Assembly: GCA_029582155.1 (NCBI GenBank)
Contig: CM055903.1
Span: 43,477,769 to 43,541,768 of the forward strand
Source of the DNA: Panopea generosa
Lineage: Eukaryota > Mollusca > Bivalvia > Adapedonta > Hiatellidae
Length of the DNA stretch: 64,000 nt
Direction of reading: 5' to 3'
The position numbers were made by a program, and so were the translations under genes. The notes below the pieces were generated by a model. The model was given only the letters and a program-made list of their open reading frames with translations. It had not been told where the DNA came from and did no database searches. Shown here piece by piece: positions 19,584 through 30,639 of the stretch; the first letter of the stretch is position 1, and each line of letters begins with the position of its first letter.

Positions 19584-20590
19584 TTACTGACAATGCTAAC
19601 AGTCATTCAGATGTGACTTTAAACAGAGGACCTTTATGATGGTGCTATACACCGAGCAAAAGAACCAGGTGAAACATATGATTGGGTTTCTATGATATTT
19701 ATTTTTCTGCACTATCCCCCACAAACCTAAAAAGACTAAACTGTTCACTCTTCTGGGTGCATCACCCATGTGGGAAACTGGTGGCGATGTAAATTAAGCT
19801 TACATACAATTTGTCCAAAAAAAAACATTGTCATTTATTTCTTTATCTCATATAAACTTTCTTTAATTTTCAGTGATGAAGTCATTCAAGTATTTCACCA
19901 GGATCTGGCCAATTTATTACAATATGTGTTGCCAAAAGCATGGATTGTAACAGTAAATCAGATATTGGGACCACGTTAAAAAATGTATTCGAAAAACATA
20001 TAGTGTTTTTTCAAAAGATTGTAAGAAATGCACATATTATGAAATTTTAAGAGCAATCACTACCAGTTCATCAGTGTTCTTAAATTTGAATGACAATTCA
20101 AAGATTAATGTTGGAAGTAGCCCAGTACAAGAATAAAAATATCAAAGTTAATGTAATAATAATGGATGACGGTGTGACTACTATAGCCAAGATAAATACC
20201 AGAAAAAAGACTTGAATGGACTCGTAGATCAAACTCTGAAGATATTATGTTGGGTAGCAGGTCACTGGTGATTCAACCTTGATTGACAGTACATGGTTTA
20301 ACCACTAGGCCTCTAACATTTCAAACTATAACTCATAGATATTGATGTTCGTATATTAAATGTATGAAAGCAACAAAACTGTAATAACATTATAAATTAC
20401 AAATATTATAATTGCTATGTAGTGCATCATTTACAAATTTGAAAGTTACCTCTGCAATGGAACTTCATTCATAAAAAATAACAACAGATAATGTTCACCA
20501 TTTTGACAATTTTAGGTTATGTGTATTTTTTATTTTATTTTATGATATTGCTTGTTGTGCTTCTTTGTAGAAAGAATGAAACACTTCTCC
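19584..20590. other. Non-coding stretch
   Basis: AT-rich, with a second degenerate tRNA-like segment near 20225-20310 (TAGCAGGTCACTGGTGATTCAACC). No coding signal. The plus-strand frames at 19770-19979 and 20491-20769 have no domains. Confidence 0.4.
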
Positions 20591-20607
20591 GCATTAGAAC
20601 ATTTTTG

Positions 20608-21040
20608 TCTCGCCGCGACGAAGGAGAGACGAGATTAAGGTGTTGCTTTTCCGTCGACGGCGGCGTCAAACATTTATATTTAGCTCCAACGTTAAGTTTT
20701 CGTCTTTTCACTACTTCTCAACAAATACAAGTGTTAGGACACTCATACTTGAATCACAGTTACAGCTAACACCCTGCATCACATTATATACTGCAGATGC
20801 TTAGTGTGACCTACATTTCATGGTCCATTGACATTGTTTGATGCTGAATTTTGCATTTACCTCCAACATTAAGTTTTCGTTTTTACACTATTTCTCAACA
20901 AGTACAATTGCTAAGACACTCATACTTGGATCATAGTTACAACTAACACCCTGCATCACATATACTGCAGATGCTGAGTGTGACCTACATTTCATGGTCC
21001 ATTGACATTGTTTGATGCTGAATTTTGCAAAAACAAGCAT
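20608..21040. repeat. Dispersed repeat with an internal ~180-bp duplication
   Basis: Starts with an imperfect palindrome (GTCTCGCCGCGACGAAGGAGAGACGAG), then a GC-rich CGTCGACGGCGGCGTC. A unit of about 180 bp follows (AAGTTTTCGT..., ...CTAACACCCTGCATCACAT..., ...GTGTGACCTACATTTCATGG...TTTGATGCTGAATTTTGCA) and occurs twice, at about 20686-20860 and about 20862-21030. It reads as an insertion of a bivalve-type repeat. Confidence 0.7.
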
Positions 21041-21642
21041 GGTGATCTATATTTTTTCTAGTGTTTTAAACTTGTCTTACGTCAAAGTAAATGTGCAAAA
21101 TTTAAAAAAAATCTCCGCGCTAGAAGTAACTCGAAGAAATGTCTTTTAATGTTTAATTGAATCGGATTTGAAACTAATGTGTATATTTTGATTAAAGACT
21201 GGCTTGCAGTTTAGTTAGGCTTTTATTCCCACCATTTAAAAGGATGAGTAGATCTGTTTTTTTTATTTGATATTATACTATATATTATTAGAAAACATGC
21301 GCTGCTGTGAGTGTGTGTTACAAGAGTGTATTGATAAATAGAAAATGGAACTAGTTTAAATACTTTTAACTTTTAATTTACATAACTTGATTTGGTTAAT
21401 ATTGGAGTCCATTATCTTAGTACAACATGATATGCTTTTATGGAGTAACTGGCAAACACATCTACACTTTTTTTAGAAATTCTTGGTTCAAATCCCAGCA
21501 TTTGCAAACAACATGGAAAAGAGATGGCTTCAATATGGTGAAAAAGTTGTTTTTTAATGAAATAATTCTCTATTAAATATCTCTATAATTATTACATATA
21601 TTACATTTCAATCTTACTTTTAATATTTTCAGTTTTAAGAGG

Positions 21643-21867
21643 CATCAGGGTTTTTTGTGCTTACTCTTTCTGACTGCTATACATTAAACTATATTTAATA
21701 AACATTTTCCGTGGACTTCAGTTTACATTTTTTTTTCAAAAGATAGTGTTATAAAGGTAGAGTGATTAATATACAAAGTAATTAGATTTGGATTCAAATC
21801 CCTGCTTATGCTTTATTTTTTGTCTATTTAAGTTATATAACTAGATTGTAGGAGAGTTTGGACAAGA
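21643..21867 (+). mobile_element. tRNA-bearing dispersed repeat, family D, copy 2
   Basis: Shares its whole length with 17770-18015. The B-box is decayed (GGATTCAAATCC) and the A-box is weaker (AGGTAGAGTGATTA), so this copy is more diverged. Confidence 0.6.
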
Positions 21868-22415
21868 GCTGAAGGGAACTTATGTCCAGATTGTATATTT
21901 CATTCATTCAAACCTGTGTTAAGCAGCCAGACAAGGAAATGAGCAAGTGACCGTGAGAGGTTGTTGCTTAATACAGGTTATTAAGTTAATTTATTCTAAA
22001 ACATAGATATGGGGAAATAGAAAATATGATTGCTTATGCCAGGTGGCTGCTTAATAAGGTGGTTGCCTTCACAGGTTTGGCTGTATTTGGATATTTCAGC
22101 TGCTAATTTTGGAATTTAAGTACATGTGTAGTCATGCTTTTATGGTGACAATGTAAATATAGTATTTCTTGGTACATGGGAGATGGAGGTCCAAATCCCC
22201 GCTCCGGTGGACAGATAACATTTTGTGTGAAAATTATTAGGAGGTAATTTGCATAAGAATAGTGGCTGTACTGAGATTCATTATTAGGGATTCTAGGTTT
22301 GTTTTTTTTAAATTGGCGTTAACCCCTATTAAAATAAATACTGGTTATTGACAAAGTGTAAATTATAGTATAAAAAATTATTTTGTTTATGTTACAGGAC
22401 AAGAAAAATATTCAA
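21868..22415. other. Non-coding stretch
   Basis: AT-rich. A degenerate tRNA-like B-box (GGTCCAAATCCC) lies at about 22186-22205. Nothing else was recognised. Confidence 0.4.
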
Positions 22416-22486
22416 CCAGTCTGTGTCTCAACCCGGAACTTTTTGCTTACAAGGCAAATGCTCTACCGACTGAGCTAACCAGACTG
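22416..22486 (-). tRNA. tRNA-Thr(TGT)-like sequence, probably a SINE head or pseudogene
   Basis: On the minus strand it reads AGTCTGG (6 of 7 pairs with ACAGACT at the other end), an intact D arm (TTAGCTCAGTCGGTAGAGC) and an anticodon stem TTTGC/GCAAA around loop CTTGTAA, hence anticodon TGT. The T stem does not pair (CCGGG against ACAGA). This makes a working tRNA unlikely. Confidence 0.5.
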
Positions 22487-22889
22487 CTGGCATATAATAT
22501 TAGTCTCCTAACAGGTTAGGAACACACTGTAAAAGTTAAATTATTCAAAAACAAATTAATTAAACAGGAGAAAAAAAACATGTCAGGAGGTCCTGAAAAC
22601 ATTTTGTGATCATCACCCATTTATGATGATATAATTTTTTGTTTATATTTGTATTATATGTGTAGGTGTATTTTCAAATAAAAAGCCCAGTTTAGATAAC
22701 ATTTTAGGGTACCATTTTTAGCGCTACTGCCCAAAGGGCTTACTCGATGGAGCGTTGTCTCTTGTCAGTCGTACTTTAGCAGCACATCCTCTGAAACCAC
22801 TAGGTCAATTAACATGGATGTTTCTATTGCATTTTTATTTCTCAATCTGAAACTCAAGATGGTCCCCATTATTAAAAATTTTCAAAAAC

Positions 22890-24268
22890 TTAAAAACAAG
22901 AAATGCCACTGGTAAGTGTCGCATGCCCCCCAAATGGTCGTTGAAAAATAACAATATAATTATGTTATAATAGGTAGCGATGTATCCATGAATATAAAGA
23001 GTAATTGACTGATGTTTCAGACTAGACATGCAATTTCATGTTTTTTTTACATTAAAGCGTGACCTTGACCTTTGTGTAACCTTGACCTTGACATCTGATG
23101 TAATGGTCTGGGTATTTCAACAGTTAAATGCTGCTGAAACAACATCATCATGACATGCTGATCACTTGTGTCAAGCTATTTTAAAATCCCTAAATGTAAG
23201 ACAAAGTTACAGGTCAATTGATAAACTGAGCCAAGTATTTTTGAAATCCAACCATGTTTAAAAGGACGGACTTGAAATCTCAGACCGATTCAAAGTGTTG
23301 TCATACATACTTAAAGTGTGACCTTGACCTTTGAGGTATGTGTCTAGGTCTTACTTATGACACGTCGTCATGTCATCTTGATAAATTGAGCCAAGTTAAA
23401 GGCAAAGTCACAGACCAGACACACAATATCAAACAAATCGAAAGTGTGACCTTTGAGGAAAGGTTCTGGGTCTTACATGCGACACTTAATTTTGTCATGT
23501 TGATCAACTGAGCCAAGTGTTTGTAAAATTTACCCATAGATGCCATACTAGAAATGTCAAAATGACTGAAAGTGTTGCCAACAAAGTTAAATTGTGACCT
23601 TGACCTTTGAAGTTGGAGTTTAGGTATTAACACGTCGTCATGTTATGTTGATCATTTATAATAAGTATTTTAAAAATATCTATACATGACAAAGTTGCAG
23701 GCCGGTCACGAAATCGTACACAGACTCAAAGTGTTGTCAAATTCAATTTGTGACCTTGACCTTTGAGGTACGGGTATGGGTCTTACTTGCGACTCGTTGT
23801 CATGTTATGTTGATCAACTGTAGCAAGTATCATTAAAATCCATCTATGCATGACAAAGTAACAGGCCGGACACAAAATCTCACAGACTCAGAGTGTTGTC
23901 AAACAAACTCAAATTGTGACCCTGACCTTTGAATAACTGATGTGGGTCTTACTCGCGACACGTCGTCATGTTTTGTTGATCATTTGTAGCAAGTATATCT
24001 AAAATCCTTCAATGCATGGCAAAGTTACAGGCCGGACACGAAATCTCACACAGACTCAAAATGTATTCAAACAAACTCAAATTTGAGGTACGGGTGCGGG
24101 TCATACTCGCGACACGTCGTCATGTTATGTTGATCATTTGTACCAAGTATCAACAAAATCAATCTATGCATGACAAAGATACAGGCCGGAAACGAAATAC
24201 CGGACGGAAGGGCGGACGGACGCTGCGATTACTATATGCCACACCAACAATTGTTTGGGGGGTATAAA
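22890..24268. mobile_element. Non-autonomous repeat with an internal ~160-bp tandem array
   Basis: Begins near GCATGCCCCCCAAATGG and ends with GGGCGGACGGACGCTGCGA then TATATGCCACACCAACAATT and GTTTGGGGGGTATAAAAA, so the two ends are short inverted copies (CCCCCCAAA/TTTGGGGGG). The middle (about 23050-24190) has about seven diverged copies of a 150-175-bp unit containing TGACCTTGACCTTTGA, GACACGTCGTCATGTTATG and CATGACAAAGTTACAGGCC. The terminal hairpin plus internal array resembles Helentron-type or other rolling-circle non-autonomous elements, which is inference. The same 3' tail recurs at 33484-33546. The open frames inside have no function. Confidence 0.6.
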
Positions 24269-25480
24269 AAATCTTCTGATGAACCGCTTTTGAAAGTATA
24301 TAGGTAGTAATGATATTCAACTAAAATTATAATAAACATTATTACTTTTTTAATGGAACTGCGTTTGCCTTTATTTACATAAGTTGCGGTTTCATGTTTT
24401 GTACAAAAAGAGTTAAAATAGACAATTTTCAAAAATTTGTTCATATTTGATATAGTTGTCCTTATGAAAAGTTTGTACAAATCAAGGGGTTTGCGTGTAT
24501 ATGGGTCCTTTAAGGAGATTTCAGTTTTACATAGGAATACTATGGGGAATGGACATTCTATTTTTTTCATCCATTTATGATTTTTTTTATTCAATTTGAG
24601 TTTTGAAGCATCATTTTTCCTCTTCATGTCAAACTTGATCATATATGATATAAGTTATCCTAGCATCAGCAAGTGATTGGAGATTCGGCAAATCAAGGGA
24701 CTGGGATATAGTGGGGCCCTGTATAAGGTGACATTTACTTCTACATAGGAATATTATTGCGGAAAATGATTTTTGAGGCGCCAGACTTTCTGGCAATTCC
24801 TTCAATATCGTAGGTTAATTATCTGTTACTTATTGCATATTCACCAAAGAACTGCTTCCTCATGATTTAATACTACAAGAACAATATCGCTTTTTAATGG
24901 AGGTAAGCGATGGCTGAAGTGCAGGAATGTTCATACAAATTAGCATATAGGATAGCAAAAATGAAAAAAGTCCCTGAAGCAAATGTTACCGGCTTTCTGC
25001 TTGAAAAGTTTAATATGCCAATATCAATTTCGACATTCTATTTAGAAATGTTTAACATTGACAGACAATTTATATAATGGGCACTACGTCGTATTGATTC
25101 ATATTCAGATCATTTCTTTCAAAAGTACATTTATATGTAATAAAGTCGCGGGAGATCACCCTTTTTGTCAAACTAATTCTTATTCGTAGTGTATCATCAA
25201 GGGCATTCATCTTGTCGCTCTTATTTTATACTCTATGTAAATAGGCTATGTTTTTTCTTGTTAAATCTGTTTTGCATTTCGTTTATTGTTTACTTGAGAA
25301 CACTTGATCGTTACAGGTAACACAGGTATTGACTTTTATTTAGAATTAAAATCCCTCTTATAGATTTTTTTGTAAAGTCTCTAAGGCAGCTCATAACGTG
25401 TTTGAAAACAAATATAAAATATTTGTTAAACTGTCTGAGATATTATTTCTGTTGTCCAATGATGATAAATAAACACATTT
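24269..25480. other. Non-coding stretch
   Basis: AT-rich. Two related segments lie at about 24475-24560 and about 24680-24770 (AAATCAAGGG...TGGG...CC followed by GTTTTACATAGGAATACTAT-like text), suggesting a diverged local duplication. The 136-codon minus-strand frame at 24232-24642 has no domains. Confidence 0.4.
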
Positions 25481-25487
25481 GTATGTA

Positions 25488-26916
25488 TAAATCACACTCA
25501 CCGATATATTAATTGCGATATCACTAGAAGGCTAATATGTAATTATAAATCAATTACATCGATACCTTAATTGCGATATAACTAGAAGGACATTATGTAA
25601 GTATATATCATTCTCACCGATACCTTAATTGCGATATCACTAGAAGGATACTATGTAAGTATAAATCACTCTCACCGACACCTTAATTGCGATATCACTA
25701 GAAGGATACTATGTTAGTATAAATCACTCTCACCGATACCTTAATTGCGATATCACTAGAAGGATACTATGTAAATATAATCTCATCGATACCTTAATTG
25801 CAATATCACTAGAAGGATACTATGTAAATATAAATCACTCTCACCGATACCTTAATTGCGATATCACTAGAAGGATACTATGTAAGTATAAATCACTCTC
25901 ACCGATACCTTAATTGCGATATCACTAGAAGGATACTATGTAAATATAAATCACTCTCACCGATACCTTAATTGCGATATCACTCGAAGGATACTATGTA
26001 AGTATAAATCACTCTCACCGATACTTTAATTGCGATATCACTTGAAGGATACTATGTAAGTATAAATCACTCTCACCGATATCTTAATTACGATATCACT
26101 AGAAGGATACTATGTAAGTATAAATCACTCTCATCAATACCTTAATTGTGATATCTTATCACTCTCACCGATACCTTAATCGCGAAATTCCTACAAGGAT
26201 ACTATGTAAGTATAAATCACTCTCATCAATTCCTTAATTGCGATATCACTAAAAGGATACTATGTAAGTATAAATCACTCTCACCGATACCTTAATTGCG
26301 ATATCACTAGAAGGATACTATGTAAGTATAAATCACTCTCATCGATACCTTAATTGTGATATCTAATCACTCTCACCGATACCTTAATCGCGATATTCCT
26401 ACAAGGATACTATGTAAGTATAAATCACTCTCATCGATACCTTTATTTTGATATCTTATCACTCTAACCGATACCTTAATCGCGATATTCCTACAAGGAT
26501 ACTATGTAAGTATAAATCATTCTCACCGATACCTTAATTTCGATATCACTAGAAGGATACTATGTTAGTATAAATCACTCTCATCGATACTTTTAATTGT
26601 GATATCACTAGAAGGATACTATGTAAGTAAAAATCACTCTCATCGATACCTTAATTGTGATATCACTAGAAGGATACTATGTTAGTATAAATCACTCTCA
26701 CCGATACCTTAATTGCGATACCACTAGAAGGATACTATGTAAGTAAAAAAACACTCTCATCGATACCTTAATTGTGATATCACTAGAAGGATACTATGTT
26801 AGTATAAATCACTCTCACCGATACCTTAATTGCGATATCACTAGAAGGATACTATGTAAGTATAAATCACTTTCATCGATACCTTAAATGTGATATCACT
26901 AGAAGTATACTATGTA
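25488..26916. repeat. 58-bp satellite array, about 24 copies
   Basis: The unit is about 58 bp with landmarks CACTCTCACCGATACCTT, AATTGCGATATCACTAGAAG and GATACTATGTAAGTATAAAT. Several copies are shortened in the same way (GATATCTTATCACTCTC at about 26150, 26355 and 26450), which shows a higher-order pattern. There is no spacer diversity, so it is not a CRISPR array. Confidence 0.95.
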
Positions 26917-27020
26917 AGAACATCTACTTGAGATGTTGTTCTTGCTATTGTTAAGTGTTTACCGTTCCATTCAACAATTTTTAAGTTTTATTGCGACGGT
27001 GTTTAATTGGATCAGTATTC

Positions 27021-27256
27021 TAAGCGCTGGCACACTGATGTATCATGCTGCAAACACACGGTATTATACCCCACCCCAGTCACATAATACTGACACCGGA
27101 ACGACCAGACCTAGAACTAACCTCTTAATACTGAGCGCCAAGAGAGGAAGCGTCTAGTACTAGTGTTCAAGTCATTGGTATAATCCGGCCCGGGATTAAA
27201 CATACAGCGGCCTACCGCATTCAAAGCGGACGCTCTACCCCTAGACCACCGCTGCG
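27021..27256 (-). mobile_element. tRNA-derived SINE, family B, copy 1
   Basis: Shares TAAGCGCTG, CGACCAGA(C/T)CTAGAACTA, GAGGAAGC and AGTACTA with 43783-43990. The tRNA-like end on the minus strand is CGGTGGTCTAGGGGTAGAGC (A-box region) with a decayed B-box (plus strand GGCCCGGGATTAAACATAC). Confidence 0.7.
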
Positions 27257-28265
27257 GTTTACTTGAAATAGACGCCATTTCATTCAATAACGCCATAGCT
27301 GTAATTTTACCCTTGGGAAACACCAGGGATATAACAAAATACAAACAAACAAATTGATGCACATATTACAATACAACCATACATAACTATCAAATATAAA
27401 TTAAAGAGGAAGTTTAGATTGTCGAGTATATAATGCTTCTTTTCTCAATGTTTATGTTTTAGCACGATCAAGAAACAGGAAGTGCTCCCAGTCGCATAAT
27501 GGCGGAGATAGATAATAGTTATGATGTACTTGAACGATTTTGAAAGCACTGTCATGTTTGAATTGTTAATTTAGAAAAAAAATATACTTGGAAGTTGGTG
27601 TATCAATACATTATTTCTGAAGGCTGCTTTCGCTTAGTCAACATAGAATAAATATCTTGGGTCAGACATGACTCCTGTAATTCTACTTGTATATTGGCCC
27701 TGCAGATGTAAACAAACTGCAATTTAAGCTTTCATGCTTTGATTCGGGTCTTTTTATGAATTACACGGCTTTAAACATGTTTTATTCACAGTAGAAATAA
27801 CAAAAGCAATTAATGGAGTTATTTCATCTGTAATGATTTTTTAAACATCACCTTGGTGTGTACTCCATTTTAAGTGCATTGCACATAATACCCTATACAG
27901 ACAATAGGTGTGCCCTTTAAGATCAATAATCACAGTATTAGAAAAGTATTACCTGTTTTAAGTCCCGATATCTTTAACAGCATGCATACGATTAACTTTC
28001 TAGAATAATTAATACATAAACGGCAATAGATCTATGCACTTTTCCAAGTGTTAGTATTTATTCACACGATCATATACGTGACGTTCAACACTTATGATCC
28101 CCGTTTAAGCTGAAAACGGGATATTTTCTTCCTGAATTCGTAATTTGTTATAAGCATCACATAATAAATATATCCGTTGATGTGTTTTAAAAATATCACT
28201 ATCGACTGGTTAATCGGATGTATTTAACTGTCGACTGGTGTGTTATCTTGTTTCTCATACTGTTT
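27257..28265. other. Non-coding stretch
   Basis: AT-rich. A short frame beginning AGTCGCATAATGGCGGAG at about 27491 reads MAEIDNSYDVLERF and stops. It is too short to call. Nothing else was recognised. Confidence 0.4.
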
Positions 28266-28269
28266 TTAT

Positions 28270-29452
28270 CTGATATGTTTTACTGTCAATGGGTCATTGT
28301 ATTATTATCTTGGGTTTTCGTGTCATTGTATTTGGTTATGGGTCATTTTAATGGCTTGTCTTAGCATTGTGTTGGGTTGTTATAACATTATGTTCGGTCG
28401 TATGAACATGTTTAGTTTAGTAGTCATATTATTATGCACGTTTATAACATTGTGTTCGGTTGTCTCATCATTATGTTGGGTTGTATAATCATTGCGTTGG
28501 GTTGTCATGGCATTACGTTCGGTTGTCTCATCATAATGTTCGGTTGTCTCATCATTATGTTGGGTAGTTTAATCATTGTGTTGCGTTGTCATGGCATTGT
28601 GTTCGGTTGTCTCATCATTATGTTCGGTAGTACAATCATTGCGTTGGGTTGTCATGGCATTGTGTTCGGTTGTCTCATTTTTATGTTAGGTTGTGTCATC
28701 ATTATGTTGGGTTGTATAATCATTGTATTGGGTTGTCATGGCATTGTGTTGGGCTGTATAATCAATGTTCAGTTGTAATAGCACTATGTTGGGTTGTCAT
28801 AACATTTTGTTCTGTTGTCTCATCTTTATGTTTGGTTGTCTCGTCTTTATGTTGGGTTGTCTCAACATTAGGATTGGGTTATCTCATCATTATGTTTGGT
28901 TGTCTGATCATTATGTTTGGTTGTCTCATCTTTATGTTTGGTTATCTCAACATTAGGGTTGGGTTGTATAATCATTGTGCTGTGTTGCCATGACATTGTG
29001 CTGGGTTGTAACCATTGTGTTCGACTGTAAAAGCATCAGGTTGTGATGTATAATCAATCTGTTCAATGTGTTTGGTTGCCGTGGCATTGTGTTGGTTTGT
29101 ATAATCAATATGCTTGGTTGTATAATCATTGTGTTGTGTTGTCATGACATTGTGCTGAGTTGTAACCATTGTGTTTGACTGTAATAGCATCAGGTTAGTT
29201 TTTGTATAATCATTGTGTTTGGTTGTCATAACATTGCGTTTGGTTGTCTCATCATTATGTTGGGTTGTATTATCATTGTGTTGGGTTGTCATGACATTGT
29301 GTTTGGTTGTAACCATTGTGTTCGATTGTAATATCATCAAGTTGTGTTGTATAATCGATGTGTTCAATGTGTTTGGTTGCCATGGCATTGTGTTTGCTTG
29401 TATAATCACTCTGCTCGGTTGTATAATCATTGTGTTGGGTTGTCATAGCAAT
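28270..29452. repeat. 21-bp minisatellite A (about 55 units)
   Basis: Units of 21 bp such as GTTGGGTTGTCATGGCATTG(T), GTTCGGTTGTCTCATCATTA(T) and GTTGGGTTGTATAATCATTG(C). From about 28990 a higher-order repeat of about 150 bp appears (CATGACATTGTGCTG...AACCATTGTGTTCGACTGTAA...). Because 21 is a multiple of three, heptapeptide-repeat frames stay open on both strands; I treat them as artefacts. Confidence 0.95.
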
Positions 29453-30375
29453 ATTTAACTCATTTCACACTGGAATCCATAATGACACCGACTATCCTAT
29501 TTCGTCAATACAGTTTTTTTATTCTATATAGGTCTACATAACCAATGTTTGAAAATTACTACCCATACCGGTATTCCTGAACATGGCATATAATCATGTT
29601 TACTTTAGAAAAGTGTTCCATTTTTCTAAACGTAGTATTGGAAGCTCATATGTTATTTATATTGGATACATAGCATCAACATAAATAAGGCATTAATAAC
29701 AAAAATACGGAGTTTAGAATCTCATCACCTGTGCATGGTCACCTCACGGAACCTGCTTAATTATCTCACTCATCTCGATATTTTCATATATTTTCGGAAT
29801 AATTTTATATGGAGGAAAATGAAATATTCTTCAGTTAGAAACAATCACACCAAAAAATTGATGGACATAATTATGTCATCAAAGTGGGATGCTGATTTTA
29901 TTTGAAAAAGATATACTGATTAAACCATAACTCTGTTCGGAAATGGCCGATTCCGCTCTAGACACCTTTGCAAATAGTGCATGCCTATTTTGCATCTTCC
30001 CTCAACCTTATACGATCACCTGTGGTCGGTGAAACTCTTGGTCCGACATGGTTGCAATTTTCTCCTGCTGAAAATGATAAAGAAGCTTTTCCATACACAT
30101 CTCCCTCAGCAGACGCACGATGTCCGTAACGTGTTACCACTGACTTAATCCCCAACTCATGAACCCTGGGATTTGTTTTTGTTTCGATTTTTTTCCGTAA
30201 CAAGTCAGGAGTACCGCAATGGCGCCCTTTTCCACCGAAACAGCATTCAAGCACTCAGTTTGTTCTAATTTAAGTGGTTTGGTTAATCCAAGAGATAATG
30301 CCGTTCCTTGAATTATATACTATTTAGAAAATGTACATTTTTACTCAAAATATTAACATGAAGTTTATTAATAAA
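29453..30375. other. Stretch between the two minisatellites
   Basis: Mostly AT-rich non-coding. An 89-codon minus-strand frame at 29985-30254 has codon-like composition but no recognised domain (see its own entry). Confidence 0.4.
29985..30254 (-). CDS. Unrecognised open frame, possible gene or repeat fragment
   Basis: The 89-codon minus-strand frame begins MLECCFGGKGRHCGTPD and has a mixed, non-repetitive composition rich in Arg, Gly and Ser. It is more GC-rich than its AT-rich surroundings and is not explained by any array. No splice signals or homology are recognised. It could be a fragment of a mobile-element protein or of a host exon. No function is assigned. Confidence 0.25.
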   Translation of the reverse strand: MLECCFGGKGRHCGTPDLLRKKIETKTNPRVHELGIKSVVTRYGHRASAEGDVYGKASLSFSAGENCNHVGPRVSPTTGDRIRLREDAK

Positions 30376-30522
30376 ATTAAATTCAGTTGTTTTTATTTTT
30401 ATGCAAGTGTAAAGAATGTCGAATCACGCGCAAATCAAATTAAATCCGAGGGACTTTATGTCAGATTTGTGCGTGATTCGACATTCTTAACACATGCATG
30501 AAAATAGAAAAATGAATTAAAT
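30376..30522. mobile_element. Palindromic MITE-like element
   Basis: Two inverted arms of about 60 nt (30376-30435 and 30464-30522) match over nearly their whole length and include AAGAATGTCGAATCACGC and its complement. The loop is about 28 nt. There is no coding content. The whole unit would fold into one long hairpin. Confidence 0.75.
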
Positions 30523-30639
30523 ACTGTTTTGTGATCGTGTTATGCCTTCCTGAAGGTGTGTTTAACAGCACTGGTGGTATGTTCGTTTTGGGCATGTGTT
30601 ATACCTTCCTTGACTCCTCTTATATAGTATTGTGTACTT

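Noticed and set aside
22416-22486. Working tRNA-Thr gene
   Set aside because: Acceptor and anticodon stems pair well but the T stem does not, so a SINE head or pseudogene is more likely.
25488-26916. Regular direct repeats that could be mistaken for a CRISPR array
   Set aside because: Units are contiguous with no unique spacers, they are too AT-rich and diverged, and the genome is eukaryotic.
27491-27541. Short frame MAEIDNSYDVLERF after a GC-richer leader, resembling a first exon
   Set aside because: Only 14 codons followed by a stop, with no donor site or downstream exon recognised.
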